A stretch of DNA of 64,000 bases from an uncultured Cellulosilyticum sp. Its GTDB lineage: Bacteria > Bacillota > Clostridia > Lachnospirales > Cellulosilyticaceae. The stretch is taken from positions 7,646-71,645 of the forward strand of contig CAKVCL010000017.1 in the NCBI GenBank assembly GCA_934725855.1, read 5' to 3'. Within the stretch, counting starts at the first letter, position 1, and every line of letters starts with the position of its first letter. Of the stretch, positions 52,949 through 63,024 are shown one piece after another. The position numbers and the translations under genes were made by a program. Under the pieces are notes generated by a model, which saw nothing but the letters and a program-made list of their open reading frames with translations, was not told the DNA's origin and did not search any database.

Positions 52949-54079
52949 TTATTCACCTGCTTCTTCCGTCACATTGACACTCTTAATATCGATTTTCCAG
53001 CCTGTAAGTTTAGCTGCTAAACGTACATTTTGACCGCCTTTACCAATAGCTAGTGTTAAAATATTAGCTGGTACAATAACTTTTGCATTACGTTCTCCAG
53101 CTGTTTCATCTAATTCTACTTCAAGGACTTTCGCAGGACTTAATGCTTCTTTGATAAATTCTTTTGGATCCTCATGCCAATGAACAACATCAATTTTTTC
53201 ACCATTAAGCTCTTCTACAATGGTATTAATACGTTTGCTTTTTTCACCTACACAAGCCCCTACTGGATCAACGTTTGGATCATTTGAGTAAACAGCAATC
53301 TTACTTCTTGAACCTGCTTCTCTGGCAATACTCTTAATGACAACGGTTCCTTCTTTAATTTCAACGACTTCTTGTTCAAATAAACGTTTAACTAGTTCTG
53401 GGTGGGTACGAGATACGATCACCTGAGCGCCCATATTTTTGCTCTTACCATCCATTTTGTTTTCATTTTTATTGAAATCTCTTACATTAAGTAGGTAAAA
53501 GGCTTTAAGACCTGTCATGCCTTCTCCTTCTTCCATTTGCACATCAAAATTATCATTTGGCATGGCTTCTGTAGCAGGAAGAGAAGCTTCTGTAAAATCA
53601 AGCTGTACAATATAACCATTTTTTTCTTTTCTTAAAACTTTACCTTTTACAATGTCATTTAATTTCACACTGTATTCTTCATAAACCATTTGTCTTTCTG
53701 CTTCTTTGATTTTTTGAATGACAACTTGTTTTGCATTTTGCGCAGCAATACGCCCAAAGTTTCTTGGCGTAATTTCTACATCAATAACATCCTCTAAATC
53801 TACAATGGAATTTAATGCTCTTGCATCCGTTAAACCAATTTCAAGTAGTTCATTCATGACTTCATCATCAGGCACAACCGTTTTAGAAGCGTAAACTTGC
53901 ACTTCACCTGTATTTTCATTGATTGTAATTTTAAGATTTTGCTTAGCATTAGCACTCATTCCAAAATGCTTTTTACAAGCCACTTCAATAGATTGTTTAA
54001 TGGCATCAATTAATTTTTCCTTATTAATTCCTTTAGACTTTGCAATTTCATCAATTGCTGCAATAAAATCGTTACTCAT
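52949..54079 (-). CDS. nusA: Transcription termination/antitermination factor NusA
   Basis: NusA binds RNA polymerase and RNA to control pausing and termination. The 376-residue protein has the N-terminal polymerase-binding domain (about residues 1-130), an S1 domain (VKLNDIVKGKVLRKEKNGYIVQL), a first KH domain (KIAVYSNDPNVDPVGACVGEKSKRINTIVEELNGEKIDVV) and a second KH domain ending in IGKGGQNVRLAAKLTGWKIDI. The acidic C-terminal repeats of E. coli NusA are absent, as in Gram-positive forms. It follows rimP by 19 bases. Confidence 0.97.
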   Translation of the reverse strand: MSNDFIAAIDEIAKSKGINKEKLIDAIKQSIEVACKKHFGMSANAKQNLKITINENTGEVQVYASKTVVPDDEVMNELLEIGLTDARALNSIVDLEDVIDVEITPRNFGRIAAQNAKQVVIQKIKEAERQMVYEEYSVKLNDIVKGKVLRKEKNGYIVQLDFTEASLPATEAMPNDNFDVQMEEGEGMTGLKAFYLLNVRDFNKNENKMDGKSKNMGAQVIVSRTHPELVKRLFEQEVVEIKEGTVVIKSIAREAGSRSKIAVYSNDPNVDPVGACVGEKSKRINTIVEELNGEKIDVVHWHEDPKEFIKEALSPAKVLEVELDETAGERNAKVIVPANILTLAIGKGGQNVRLAAKLTGWKIDIKSVNVTEEAGE

Positions 54080-54098
54080 TTTTTTCCTCCTCTAATAG

Positions 54099-54560
54099 CT
54101 AAAAAACAATCGCCAATCTTACGACTGCTACATTTTTCATATCAAATTCTAGCTTGACACCTTCATCTTCTAAATAGAGCGTATCGTCTGTTTTGCCAAC
54201 TAATGTAGCGGTATAGTTCTTCTCACCTTCTACTGCTTTATAAAGCTTAACGTCTACTAATCTACCTTTGAAGCGTTCGAATTCTCTATCTTTTTTCAAA
54301 ACACGATCAAGCCCTGGTGAACTGACCTCTAAAATATAAGGTTCTTTAATTGGGTCTTCTCGGTCTAGTACTTCTTCAATGGCACGACTGGTTATTTGAC
54401 AATCCTCAATCGTCACACCACCCTCTTTATCAATATATATTCTTAAATAATAATTAGGGCCTTCTTTAACATATTCTACATCCACCAGTTCAAACTTAAA
54501 TTCAGCAAGAATAGGTTCTAAATAACCTTCGATGGTTTCAAGTATTTGTTTTTTATTCAT
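54099..54560 (-). CDS. rimP: Ribosome maturation factor RimP
   Basis: RimP helps early assembly of the 30S subunit. The 153-residue protein reads ETIEGYLEPILAEFKFELVDVEYVKEGPNYYLRIYIDKEGGVTIEDCQITSRAIEEVLD, then EPYILEVSSPGLDR and a C-terminal SH3-like domain. The frame is open to 54659, but AAAGGATG lies about 7 bases before ATG 54560, where the family N-terminus begins. It is the first gene of the rimP-nusA-ylxR-ylxQ-infB-rbfA-nrnA-truB operon. Confidence 0.96.
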   Translation of the reverse strand: MNKKQILETIEGYLEPILAEFKFELVDVEYVKEGPNYYLRIYIDKEGGVTIEDCQITSRAIEEVLDREDPIKEPYILEVSSPGLDRVLKKDREFERFKGRLVDVKLYKAVEGEKNYTATLVGKTDDTLYLEDEGVKLEFDMKNVAVVRLAIVF

Positions 54561-54624
54561 TGTGTCATCCTTTCTTAACTTATAGTTTGACATAATCTTC
54601 AATAATATACACCTAAACAATACG

Positions 54625-54651
54625 AAAGAGTGGGTAAAAACCCACTCTTTC
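54625..54651 (-). terminator. Strong hairpin between ispG and rimP
   Basis: GAAAGAGTGGGT pairs perfectly with ACCCACTCTTTC over 12 bp. The minus-strand tail (GTATTG) is only mildly T-rich. It may end the isoprenoid operon or act as an attenuator before rimP. Confidence 0.65.
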
Positions 54652-54729
54652 TGACACATTCATGATTATAATAACCATATTATACTATTCTTTCTTTTAA
54701 AAAGCAAGCTTTTCTCCAAAAGGCCCCTC

Positions 54730-55782
54730 CTACAACTTGCCTAATTCTTCCATAAAGGCATCAAATAATGCCTCTTCTTTTACTTTCTTGATGATTTCAC
54801 CCTTTTTGAAGATTAAACCTTCTCCTTTTCCCCCAGCAATCCCTATATCGGCTTCTCTTGCTTCACCAGGGCCATTAACCACACATCCCATAACGGCTAT
54901 TTTAATATTCTTCTTTAATGACTTAGTCGCCTCTTCTACTTTTTGTGCTAGCTCAATAAGTCCCACTTCTGTACGTCCACAAGTTGGGCATGAGATAATC
55001 TCTACCCCATATTCACCCAGTTTTAAAGCTTGAAGTACCTCTTTGGCACATTCAACTTCTTTAACAGGGTCGTCTGAAAGTGAGACACGAATAGTGTCTC
55101 CAATCCCTCTAGATAAAATAGCACCTAGGCCAACTGATGATTTAATGGTGCCTTTATATAAAGTCCCTGCTTCGGTAATCCCTACATGAAGTGGATAGTC
55201 ATAACGCTGTGCAAAAGTGGTATAGGTTTCAATGGCAAGTGGCACATTCGATGCTTTTAATGAAACCACAATATCTCTAAAATCCAAAGCTTCTAAAATA
55301 CGAATATGCTCACTCGCACTTTCTACCATAGATGAGGCATTGACCCCACCATACTTTTGAAGATTCTCTTTACTAATAGAACCAGAATTCACACCAATTC
55401 GAATGGGGATTTGATACGCCTTTGCTTTTTCTACTACTTTTTGAACACGCTCTTCACTCCCGATATTTCCTGGATTAATACGCAATTTATTCACGCCATT
55501 TTCAATCGCCATTAACGCTAAACGATAATCAAAATGAATATCTGCAACCAATGGAATATGAATTTGTGGCACAATTTTCTCTATCGCTCTTGCTGCTTCT
55601 TCATGCGGTACAGCAACACGCACAATTTGGCATCCTGCTTCTTCTAAAGCTAAGATTTGTCTAACCGTTGCTTCCACATCTTGTGTTTTGGTATTGGTCA
55701 TCGATTGGATGGTAATTGGATTTCCTCCACCAATGGCAACATCTTTTATTTTTACAATTCTTGTTTGCTCTCTTGTATACAT
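54730..55782 (-). CDS. ispG: 4-hydroxy-3-methylbut-2-en-1-yl diphosphate synthase (ferredoxin)
   Basis: IspG converts MEcPP to HMBPP in the MEP pathway using a [4Fe-4S] cluster. The 350-residue protein has a TIM barrel ([42 protein letters not shown]) and the C-terminal cluster domain with [11 protein letters not shown] and [23 protein letters not shown], which supply the Cys and Glu ligands. The start overlaps rseP by one base. It is complete. Confidence 0.98.
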   Translation of the reverse strand: MYTREQTRIVKIKDVAIGGGNPITIQSMTNTKTQDVEATVRQILALEEAGCQIVRVAVPHEEAARAIEKIVPQIHIPLVADIHFDYRLALMAIENGVNKLRINPGNIGSEERVQKVVEKAKAYQIPIRIGVNSGSISKENLQKYGGVNASSMVESASEHIRILEALDFRDIVVSLKASNVPLAIETYTTFAQRYDYPLHVGITEAGTLYKGTIKSSVGLGAILSRGIGDTIRVSLSDDPVKEVECAKEVLQALKLGEYGVEIISCPTCGRTEVGLIELAQKVEEATKSLKKNIKIAVMGCVVNGPGEAREADIGIAGGKGEGLIFKKGEIIKKVKEEALFDAFMEELGKL

Positions 55783-56816
55783 TATCCTCTAAGCCTCATA
55801 ATATCATTGTATAATACGACTACTGTTAAAAGCATTAATAAAATCATTCCAATAAAGTGAACAGCTCCCTCTTTTTCAGCTGGTATTGCTTTTCCTCTTA
55901 TCATTTCAACTAAAACGAAAAAGATCCGTCCACCATCTAGAGCTGGAATAGGCAGTAAATTCATCACGCCTAAGTTAGCAGACAACAAAGCTGCTAAATA
56001 AACCATATTAAGAACAGCCAGTTGTACACCACCCGTTTGCATACTATTATTCCATACCTGACTGCCTGCGTCAACCACTCCCACGATTCCAGCTACATTG
56101 TCAAACCCAATAGCCCCCGAAATAAGTCCAACTAGTGAATCCCATACCATTTTAATGACTTGTACCATCAAAATAAAGCCCATCTTGATATTATATAGCA
56201 CATTAAAATGTGTCAATTTCACACTAAACCCAAAGCGTGGATTTTTGCCTTGTTCTAAGACTCTTGTTTGAATAGGAACTTCTACTTTTTTACCATTTCG
56301 CTGGACAGTTAGTGTATAAAGCTTTTCTTCTTTTTCTAAATAGGGCTGCATATCCCCTAATTGACTCACCTTATGCCCATCTATCTCAATAATGCGATCG
56401 CCTTTTTGTAAGCCAACTTCCATAGCAGGCGTATTGACTTCAACTTCTTTAATGACATTACTACTAACCCCCATGTAACTAACAATACCAGCTAATAACA
56501 CCCAAGCTAAAATAAAGTTCATGATGGCGCCTGCACTGACCACCAATAGTTTTTGCCAAGGTTTTTTAGAAGCCATTCCACGAGGATTAACCGTTTCTCC
56601 AACTTCCTCTTCCATACGACAGTAACCGCCAATCGGCAATAAACGAATGGAATACTGTGTTTCCCCCACTTGCTTAGACCATAACATAGGGCCCATACCA
56701 ACTGCAAACTCATGGACCAAAATACCACACTTTTTAGCCGTAATAAAATGCCCCCATTCATGTGCCACTACAATGACAGTAAACATTAATAAAATGATCA
56801 CAATCATTAATAACAT
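55782..56816 (-). CDS. rseP: Site-2 intramembrane zinc metalloprotease
   Basis: The 344-residue S2P protease cleaves transmembrane anti-sigma factors or signal peptides. The zinc motif HEWGH (VVAHEWGHF) is at about residues 19-24, the third ligand in [13 protein letters not shown], and a PDZ domain ([22 protein letters not shown]) lies between. It has four membrane helices. It overlaps dxr by about 10 bases and ispG by one. The orphan ECF sigma factor at 7.1 kb could be one of its indirect clients, but no anti-sigma gene is here. Confidence 0.95.
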   Translation of the reverse strand: MLLMIVIILLMFTVIVVAHEWGHFITAKKCGILVHEFAVGMGPMLWSKQVGETQYSIRLLPIGGYCRMEEEVGETVNPRGMASKKPWQKLLVVSAGAIMNFILAWVLLAGIVSYMGVSSNVIKEVEVNTPAMEVGLQKGDRIIEIDGHKVSQLGDMQPYLEKEEKLYTLTVQRNGKKVEVPIQTRVLEQGKNPRFGFSVKLTHFNVLYNIKMGFILMVQVIKMVWDSLVGLISGAIGFDNVAGIVGVVDAGSQVWNNSMQTGGVQLAVLNMVYLAALLSANLGVMNLLPIPALDGGRIFFVLVEMIRGKAIPAEKEGAVHFIGMILLMLLTVVVLYNDIMRLRG

Positions 56817-57973
56817 TTAGCCACCTGCTCCCTACAATATTTTCTAGCCCACTTGTCACATTCTAATATTTGTTCTAGATCTGGCTTACTTATACTTATG
56901 TGCTGGTCCATCACTCTATGAATGATTTCTGGAATCTGCATAAATGAAACGTGTTTATTTAAAAATGAAGCTACGACTTCTTCATTAGCTGCATTTAAAA
57001 CAGCGGTCATTGTTCCCCCTATTTCTAGTGCATCATAAGCCAATTGTAAACACGGAAAATCCTCTATACGAGGCGCTTCAAAAGATAACTGACTGATCTT
57101 AACTAAATCTAATTTCTCAATATAATCAGCCCCTCTTCTTTCAGGATAGTTGAGTGCATAAGCAATCGGATGACGCATATCTGGCATACCCAGTTGTGCA
57201 ATAACCGACCCATCTTTATAAGCTACCATAGAATGTACAATACTCTCTTTATGTACCACCACATCAATTTCAGATGGTGCTACATTAAATAAGTGTTTTG
57301 CTTCAATCACTTCAAGCCCTTTATTCATCAAAGTGGCTGAATCAATCGTAATTTTGCTTCCCATTACCCAATTAGGATGTTTTAACGCTTGTTCCACCGT
57401 TACCCGATTAAGCTGCTCTTTTGAAAATGTTCTAAAAGGTCCGCCTGAAGCTGTTAAGATAAGCTTCTCAATACTTTCATGCGTATTTCCTTGTAAGCTC
57501 TGAAAAATAGCAGAATGTTCACTATCCACTGGTAAAATAGGCACATTCTTTTCTTTGGCAAGTCCCATCACCAAGTCACCCGCTGTAACGAGTGTTTCTT
57601 TATTAGCAAGTGCAATCGTTTTCCCTGCTTTAATGGCTTCTACTGTTGGAACAAGCCCTATCATTCCCACAACGGCAGTTACCACCATATCTGCTTCGGA
57701 TAAAGTGGCTACTTGAATAAGTCCTTCTATACCTGATACAACTTCTGTTTGAATCCCCTTATTTTTTAACCGTTCTCGCAAAGCCTTAGCTTTATCTTCG
57801 CTCATCATACAAACTATTTGAGGATGAAACGCCATGATTTGTTCTTCAATTTTATCGATTTGACTATTCGCACTAAGTCCAATGACTTCTATGTCCCCTT
57901 GATGTCTAATGACATCTAAAGTTTGCGTCCCTATTGACCCAGTTGAGCCCAAAATAACTACTTTTTTCTTCAT
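56807..57973 (-). CDS. dxr: 1-deoxy-D-xylulose 5-phosphate reductoisomerase
   Basis: Dxr makes MEP from DXP with NADPH. The 388-residue protein has KKVVILGSTGSIGTQTLDVI (NADPH loop), LANKETLVTAG (substrate-binding region), PVDSEHSAIFQSLQG (metal-binding Asp and Glu), LTASGGPFR, KHPNWVMGSKITIDSATLMNKGLE and a C-terminal helical domain. An ATG at 57982 is in frame but only one base from AGGAG; the ATG at 57973 has proper spacing and gives the family N-terminus. It lies between cdsA and rseP. Confidence 0.97.
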   Translation of the reverse strand: MKKKVVILGSTGSIGTQTLDVIRHQGDIEVIGLSANSQIDKIEEQIMAFHPQIVCMMSEDKAKALRERLKNKGIQTEVVSGIEGLIQVATLSEADMVVTAVVGMIGLVPTVEAIKAGKTIALANKETLVTAGDLVMGLAKEKNVPILPVDSEHSAIFQSLQGNTHESIEKLILTASGGPFRTFSKEQLNRVTVEQALKHPNWVMGSKITIDSATLMNKGLEVIEAKHLFNVAPSEIDVVVHKESIVHSMVAYKDGSVIAQLGMPDMRHPIAYALNYPERRGADYIEKLDLVKISQLSFEAPRIEDFPCLQLAYDALEIGGTMTAVLNAANEEVVASFLNKHVSFMQIPEIIHRVMDQHISISKPDLEQILECDKWARKYCREQVAKCY

Positions 57974-57991
57974 TCTTTTCATGCTCCTATC

Positions 57992-58798
57992 TTATCGCAA
58001 GTATTGTGCCACCCAATACATTCCATAAATAACAGGTGCCACAAAAATAAAACTATCAAAACGGTCTAATATCCCACCATGTCCTGGCAAAATATTTCCA
58101 TAATCTTTTTCTTTATAAAATCGTTTAATAGCCGAAGCGGCTAAATCACCAAATTGTGAAATGGCTGCCCCTAAAGCTGTGCCGATTACTACCCACATCA
58201 CTTGCTCTCTTACACCAAAAGCCCCATACTGTGTATAGATAATGGTATAAACATAAGCTAAAACAGCCGCTCCAATCACCCCACCGATACTTCCTTCTAT
58301 GGTTTTCTTAGGACTTAAAACAGGCGCTAACTTATGTTTTCCTATAGACTTTCCTGTAAAATAGGCAAACGTATCACTTCCCCACGCACTAATCGCAATG
58401 AGCCAAATCCAAAATTCCCCTTCTTTTACATCTCTCATTAGAACCATAAAACTAAACATCAATCCTACATAAAGTACAGGTAATAGCGTCAGTCCAATGT
58501 CAACTACTGAATATTTTGGATAGCATAGTACCAAAATGACTAAACTCACCATTGTCACCAATGTAATAAAGATAAAATACTCCTTCATCACCCCATTAAA
58601 AGCAATATATTGAAAAGCTACTGCCACATAGCCAACTATCACAATCGGTTTATGTTGCTTGCCAACCACACGATAAAATTCATAAAGTGCAATTAAGCTA
58701 ACCGCCATAATGACATATCGAAGAAGTGGATTTCCTATTGCTACGACTGCAATCACTAAAGGAATTCCTACAACTGATGTCAAAATTCTTGTAAGCAT
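57992..58798 (-). CDS. cdsA: Phosphatidate cytidylyltransferase
   Basis: CdsA makes CDP-diacylglycerol for phospholipid synthesis. The 268-residue integral membrane protein has about eight helices. The signature is near the C-terminus: SQFGDLAASAIKRFYKEKDYGNILPGHGGILDRFDSFIF, containing the S-x-x-K-R-x-x-x-x-K-D and D-R-x-D motif. LSPKKTIEGSIGG is the other conserved stretch. It lies 12 bases after uppS. Confidence 0.97.
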   Translation of the reverse strand: MLTRILTSVVGIPLVIAVVAIGNPLLRYVIMAVSLIALYEFYRVVGKQHKPIVIVGYVAVAFQYIAFNGVMKEYFIFITLVTMVSLVILVLCYPKYSVVDIGLTLLPVLYVGLMFSFMVLMRDVKEGEFWIWLIAISAWGSDTFAYFTGKSIGKHKLAPVLSPKKTIEGSIGGVIGAAVLAYVYTIIYTQYGAFGVREQVMWVVIGTALGAAISQFGDLAASAIKRFYKEKDYGNILPGHGGILDRFDSFIFVAPVIYGMYWVAQYLR

Positions 58799-58810
58799 CC
58801 TTTTCTCCTC

Positions 58811-59527
58811 CTATTCACTTTTTCCAAATCTTCTTTGCCTCTGTCCATATGCTTCAATCGCTTTATCCAATTCTTTTGTTGTAAAATCTGGCCATAAGCA
58901 AGGTGTAAAATAAAATTCTGAATAAGTAAGCTGCCAAGGTAAGAAGTTACTTGTACGCTCTTCCCCACTTGTACGAATCATTAAGTCAGGGTCTGGAATG
59001 TCTTTTGTGTCCAAATAACTTGAAAATACTGCTTCATCAATTTCTTCAACTAACAAACTTCCCTCTTGAACGGCTGAAACTATTTTCTTGCAACTGCGCA
59101 AAATTTCATCACGTCCACCATAATTAAATGCCATATGGAAACACATACCTGGTTTATTTTTTGTTTTATCTTGTAATAGCTTAATCTTTTCTTTAAGTTC
59201 TACAGGTATTATATCAGATGCCAAATCCCCAATCACATGAAAACGATGATTATCTTGATCTGCTTTTTTTAGCTCTTTATCAATATATTGCCCAAACAAC
59301 TTCATCAATCCATTCACTTCATCCTCTGGTCTTTTCCAATTTTCAGTTGAAAAAGCATAAACCGTTAGATGCTCTACACCTATCTTATCTGCATAACTGA
59401 TAATTTTTTCTAAAGCCTTTGTTCCTCTTCTATGTCCTTCATTTCTCGGTAATCCTTTTTGCTTCGCCCATCGACCGTTACCATCCATAATAATTGCTAT
59501 ATGTTTAGGTATTGTTCTATCTGACAT
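58811..59527 (-). CDS. uppS: Undecaprenyl diphosphate synthase
   Basis: UppS extends farnesyl diphosphate to the C55 carrier of cell-wall precursors. In the 238-residue protein the catalytic Asp is in IAIIMDGNGRWAKQKGLPRNEGHRRG; TVYAFSTENWKRP, FNYGGRDEIL and LMIRTSGEERTSNFLPWQLTYSEFYF are the remaining family motifs. It begins the uppS-cdsA-dxr-rseP-ispG run after the frr terminator. Confidence 0.97.
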   Translation of the reverse strand: MSDRTIPKHIAIIMDGNGRWAKQKGLPRNEGHRRGTKALEKIISYADKIGVEHLTVYAFSTENWKRPEDEVNGLMKLFGQYIDKELKKADQDNHRFHVIGDLASDIIPVELKEKIKLLQDKTKNKPGMCFHMAFNYGGRDEILRSCKKIVSAVQEGSLLVEEIDEAVFSSYLDTKDIPDPDLMIRTSGEERTSNFLPWQLTYSEFYFTPCLWPDFTTKELDKAIEAYGQRQRRFGKSE

Positions 59528-59559
59528 GTTGCTTCCTCCTACATCCTTCTTTCTTACTA

Positions 59560-59590
59560 AAAAGCTCCTCTTCTTTAAAGAGGAGCTTTT
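59560..59590 (-). terminator. Terminator after frr
   Basis: AAAAGCTCCTCTT and AAGAGGAGCTTTT pair around a short loop; the minus-strand tail is TTTTTAG. It lies 16 bases past the frr stop. Confidence 0.85.
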
Positions 59591-59605
59591 ATGCCCAAAC
59601 TTATA

Positions 59606-60160
59606 CTATACAGATAAGATTTCCTTACTTTTTTTATCCACCATGGAATCAATTTCTGCTACAAATTTATCTGTAATCTTTTGTACATCTTTTTCTGCTG
59701 TTTCAACTTCATCTTTTGTGATTTCGTTTGCTTTTTCCATTTTTTTGAATGTATCTAAAGCATCACGACGGATATTTCTAATAGCCACTTTAGAAGCTTC
59801 ACCTTTTTTCTTAAGTTCTTTTGTTAAATCTTTACGACGTTCTTCTGTAAGTTCTGGAAATACAAGTCGGATGACATTTCCATCATTTGTTGGATTAATC
59901 CCTAAATCAGATTCATTGATTGCTTTTTCAATGGCTTTAAGAAGCGTCTTTTCCCAAGGTTGAATTTGAAGAATACGTGCTTCAGGCACTGTAATATTTC
60001 CCACTTGTTGAAGAGGGGTTGGCACACCATAGTATTCCACCATAATACGATCTAAAACGTGTGGATTTGCTCTTCCTGCACGTACAGATGCAAAATCATT
60101 TCCTAATGCATCAATACTTTTTTTCATTTTTTCTTCAACTTTTACTAATGTTTCTTTCAT
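59606..60160 (-). CDS. frr: Ribosome recycling factor
   Basis: RRF splits the post-termination ribosome together with EF-G. The 184-residue, mostly helical protein reads MKKSIDALGNDFASVRAGRANPHVLDRIMVEYYGVPTPLQQVGNITVPEAR, VRLVFPELTEERRKDL and EAEKDVQKITDKF-type helix at its end. It is complete and lies 17 bases after pyrH. Confidence 0.98.
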   Translation of the reverse strand: MKETLVKVEEKMKKSIDALGNDFASVRAGRANPHVLDRIMVEYYGVPTPLQQVGNITVPEARILQIQPWEKTLLKAIEKAINESDLGINPTNDGNVIRLVFPELTEERRKDLTKELKKKGEASKVAIRNIRRDALDTFKKMEKANEITKDEVETAEKDVQKITDKFVAEIDSMVDKKSKEILSV

Positions 60161-60177
60161 AAATAGCCTCCTATTAA

Positions 60178-60885
60178 TTACCCTTCAATATAGATAGTTG
60201 TTCCTATTTCTTCACCATTTGCCACACGAATAATACTATTTTCTTCGCCTAAATCAAAAACTACAACTGGCAATTTTTGTTCAATACAAAGTGCTGCTGC
60301 GGTTGTATCAATTGCTTTTAAATCTCTTCTTAACATTTCTTGACATGAAAGACGCTCAAATTTTACTGCATTAGGGTTTGTTTTTGGATCGCTGTCATAA
60401 ACCCCATCAATATTTTTAGCAAATAATAAAGCATCTACTTCTATTTCTGCTCCTCTAAGTGCGGCACCTGTATCTGTTGAAAAGAAAGGATGCCCCGTTC
60501 CACCAGCAAAGAAAACTATTTTACCTGCTTTTAAATCAGCAATTGCTTTATCTTTAGAAAAAAGTTCTGTCATACTTCCTATAACAAACGGTGTTTGAAC
60601 ACTTGTTTTCACTCCTAAATTACGACATACGTCAGAAACATAAATGGCATTCATAACCGTTGCTAACATCCCAATTTGATCCGCTTTTGTACGGTCCATA
60701 TCACCTGAAGTACGACCTCTCCAGAAATTTCCACCGCCGATAACCACTGCTACTTCTGCTCCTTGTTCAACTAAACTTTTTAATTGTTTAGAAACACCTG
60801 TAATCACTTCATGATCAAATCCTCTTTGTGCCTTACCAGCTAATGCTTCTCCACTTAATTTAACTAATACACGTTTAAATTTCAC
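60178..60885 (-). CDS. pyrH: UMP kinase
   Basis: PyrH makes UDP from UMP with ATP. The 235-residue amino-acid-kinase fold shows FKRVLVKLSGEALAG, VVIGGGNFWRGR, QTPFVIGSMTELF, VFFAGGTGHPFFSTDTGAALRG and GVYDSDPKTNPNA. The start is GTG at 60885, with AGGAGG 8 bases upstream. The 295 bases between it and the ABC permease remnant are very AT-rich and hold no gene I can support; pyrH may use a promoter there. Confidence 0.97.
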   Translation of the reverse strand: MKFKRVLVKLSGEALAGKAQRGFDHEVITGVSKQLKSLVEQGAEVAVVIGGGNFWRGRTSGDMDRTKADQIGMLATVMNAIYVSDVCRNLGVKTSVQTPFVIGSMTELFSKDKAIADLKAGKIVFFAGGTGHPFFSTDTGAALRGAEIEVDALLFAKNIDGVYDSDPKTNPNAVKFERLSCQEMLRRDLKAIDTTAAALCIEQKLPVVVFDLGEENSIIRVANGEEIGTTIYIEG

Positions 60886-61180
60886 TTGGACTGCCTCCTA
60901 TAAACCACTAAAACTCTTAACTATTCAAAATGCCAACTACTTTTTAAATTGTCACTTGATATGTTCATACTTGCTCTTTATCTTCATCATAAATATCCAA
61001 TAATCATCAAAATCTATATTGCATTGATGCTATAAGTATGCACTTTAAAAGACCTATCAATACTCTATCATAAATATCATTATTTTTCTAGATATATTTT
61101 ATCGAATCAAAAACATAATTCCCTTTAAAATGAATCAAAACCTCTCTGCATTTTGACTAAATCATTAACCAAAAAAGCAG

Positions 61181-61760
61181 TTAAGTGAATCTAAAACATT
61201 TGATTGAAACAATACTACAAATTCCTGCAATAATCAACATAACTATAATAGAAGGCCATACTTTTTCTAGAGATTCTCCTAACATCGCAGCTTTCAATAC
61301 TTTTATTCCTTGTGTCATAGGCATAAAATTCACTATGCTTTGCATTTTAGGTTGACCCCAGCAAATGTATAGTTATTATAAATGGGCATAAAATTCACTA
61401 TGCTTTGCATTTTAGCTGGCATCATTTCATAAGGTAAAGTGCACATCGATGAACAAGTAATATAAGTGTTTGGCTAATAAGGGGTACCTTAAATCGCTTA
61501 AGAATTTTTCTTTCACGATATTCAGCAACCAAAAGGAGTAATCCCATAAGACCACCTGCGCAAATAGACACACTACTTAAAGCCCCAAATGACTGTTCTA
61601 AAAATGTATATTGCTCACCTTCATAAGCTGGTTTATTTCCATAAATGATTCCTAAAATAATAAGTATGATAAGTGGCATAATCCAAGCAAAGATGACCAT
61701 ATTCATATCCCTAATAGAAAGTTTTCCTTCAACTTTTAACATCTTATTAAAGGTTCTCAT
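61181..61760 (-). pseudogene. Decayed ABC-2 type permease with internal deletion and a 65-bp-period duplication
   Basis: The frame starting at 61760 is an ABC-2 permease N-terminus (MLKVEGKLSIRDMNM; AWIMPLIILIILGIIYG; LLLVAEYRERKILKRFKV), which breaks off after about 100 residues. Downstream pieces in other frames continue the same family: LPYEMMPAKMQSIVNFMP, then, after a duplicated segment, TQGIKVLKAAMLGESLEKVWPSIIVMLI and a stop at 61183. A 31-bp sequence occurs twice, at 61320-61350 and 61385-61415, and shifts the frame. The middle of the protein is deleted. No transport function is likely. Confidence 0.85.
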
Positions 61761-61944
61761 TTAATATTACCTCTCTTTCTTCATCCGTATACCATAAATA
61801 AGCCTCTTCAAACTGTTCATAAGGACTTTCCTTTATAGCTTGTGATACAGTTCCTTTAAATATTGTCTTACCTTTCTTCAAAATAATAATCTCATCACAA
61901 AGTGCCTCGATCTCCTCCATAAAATGAATTGGATAAGATTGCAT
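61747..61944 (-). pseudogene. C-terminal fragment of an ABC transporter ATPase
   Basis: About 60 residues read HFMEEIEALCDEIIILKKGKTIFKGTVSQAI, which is the region just after the H-loop of an ABC ATPase. Walker A, signature and Walker B are all absent. It overlaps the start of the permease remnant by 14 bases, as intact ATPase-permease pairs do, so both are debris of one transporter. Confidence 0.85.
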
Positions 61945-62023
61945 TCTTACCTAGAAAGTTGATATGAAGGTATGAAATCTAAACTTTAGAAGGCAACTTA
62001 AACGAAATATTAAGTTACCAAAC

Positions 62024-62067
62024 AAAAAAGATGCTTAAACACTATTACTAGCATTTAAGCATCTTTG
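62024..62067 (-). terminator. Terminator of rpsB-tsf
   Basis: AAAGATGCTTAAA and its complement enclose a 14-base loop; the minus-strand tail is TTTTTTG. It lies 22 bases beyond the tsf stop. Confidence 0.88.
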
Positions 62068-62088
62068 ATTCCTTATCTAAATAGGAAA

Positions 62089-62997
62089 TTACATTCCCAT
62101 TTGTTTTGCAACTTCTTCAGCAAAGTTTTCTTCTTTTTTCTCGATACCTTCACCTGTTTCAAAACGAATGAAAGATTTAACCATATCTGCTTTACCAAGT
62201 TCAGCAGCTACATATTTACCAACTGTTAAATCTGGATCTTTAACATATTCTTGTTCAAGAAGACAGATTTCTTTAAGTTGTTTGTTAAGTCTACCCATAA
62301 CCATTTTTTCAATGATGTTTTCTGGTTTACCTGGATTTTCATTTAATGCTTGGTGCATTAAGATTTCTTTTTCATGAGCTTTCTTTTCTTCAGAAACGTC
62401 AGCTGTAGAAACGAATTCTGGGTTAACAGCAGCGACTTGCATTGCTACGTTTCTACCTACTTCATGAGCTTTTTCACCTTCTGCAGCTACTTCTACAATC
62501 GCAACAATTTTACCACCACCGTGAGTATAAGCAGCAAGCGTACCTTCCGTTGTCACTTTTGCAAAACGACGAAGTGTTAAGTTTTCACCGATTGTAGCAA
62601 TTTTTTCTGTTAATACATCAGCAACTGTTTTAGAAGTATCTTCTGGCCAAGCAAGTGCTTTTAAAGCATCTAAATCAGCAACATCATTGTTTAATACTAA
62701 CTGGGCAACTTCATTTACAAAAGTAACAAATTGTTCATTCTTAGCAACAAAGTCTGTTTCTGAGTTAACTTCTACGATAGCAGCTGTTTTACCATCAGCA
62801 GAAATCACTTCTTTTACAAGTCCTTCTGCAGCAATGCGATCAGCTTTTTTAGCAGCTTTTGCTAAACCATTTTCACGTAAATATTCGATGGCCTTGTCCA
62901 TATCACCATCTACTGCATTTAATGCTTTTTTGCAGTCCATCATACCTGCTTGTGTTCTTTCACGTAATTCTTTTACCATAGCAGCTGTAATTGCCAT
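62089..62997 (-). CDS. tsf: Elongation factor Ts
   Basis: EF-Ts recycles EF-Tu by nucleotide exchange. The 302-residue protein has an N-terminal UBA-like domain (ITAAMVKELRERTQAGMMDCKKAL), the core with TDFVAKNEQF and two coiled-coil/subdomain repeats. The C-terminal half is rich in Glu and Lys. It follows rpsB by 27 bases in the usual order. Confidence 0.98.
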   Translation of the reverse strand: MAITAAMVKELRERTQAGMMDCKKALNAVDGDMDKAIEYLRENGLAKAAKKADRIAAEGLVKEVISADGKTAAIVEVNSETDFVAKNEQFVTFVNEVAQLVLNNDVADLDALKALAWPEDTSKTVADVLTEKIATIGENLTLRRFAKVTTEGTLAAYTHGGGKIVAIVEVAAEGEKAHEVGRNVAMQVAAVNPEFVSTADVSEEKKAHEKEILMHQALNENPGKPENIIEKMVMGRLNKQLKEICLLEQEYVKDPDLTVGKYVAAELGKADMVKSFIRFETGEGIEKKEENFAEEVAKQMGM

Positions 62998-63024
62998 TTT
63001 GAATTCCCTCCAAATATCTATTTA

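Noticed and set aside
60886..61180. Promoter or small RNA in the AT-rich gap before pyrH
   Set aside because: Several partial -35/-10 pairs can be drawn but none is convincing, and no hairpin with a T-tract is present.
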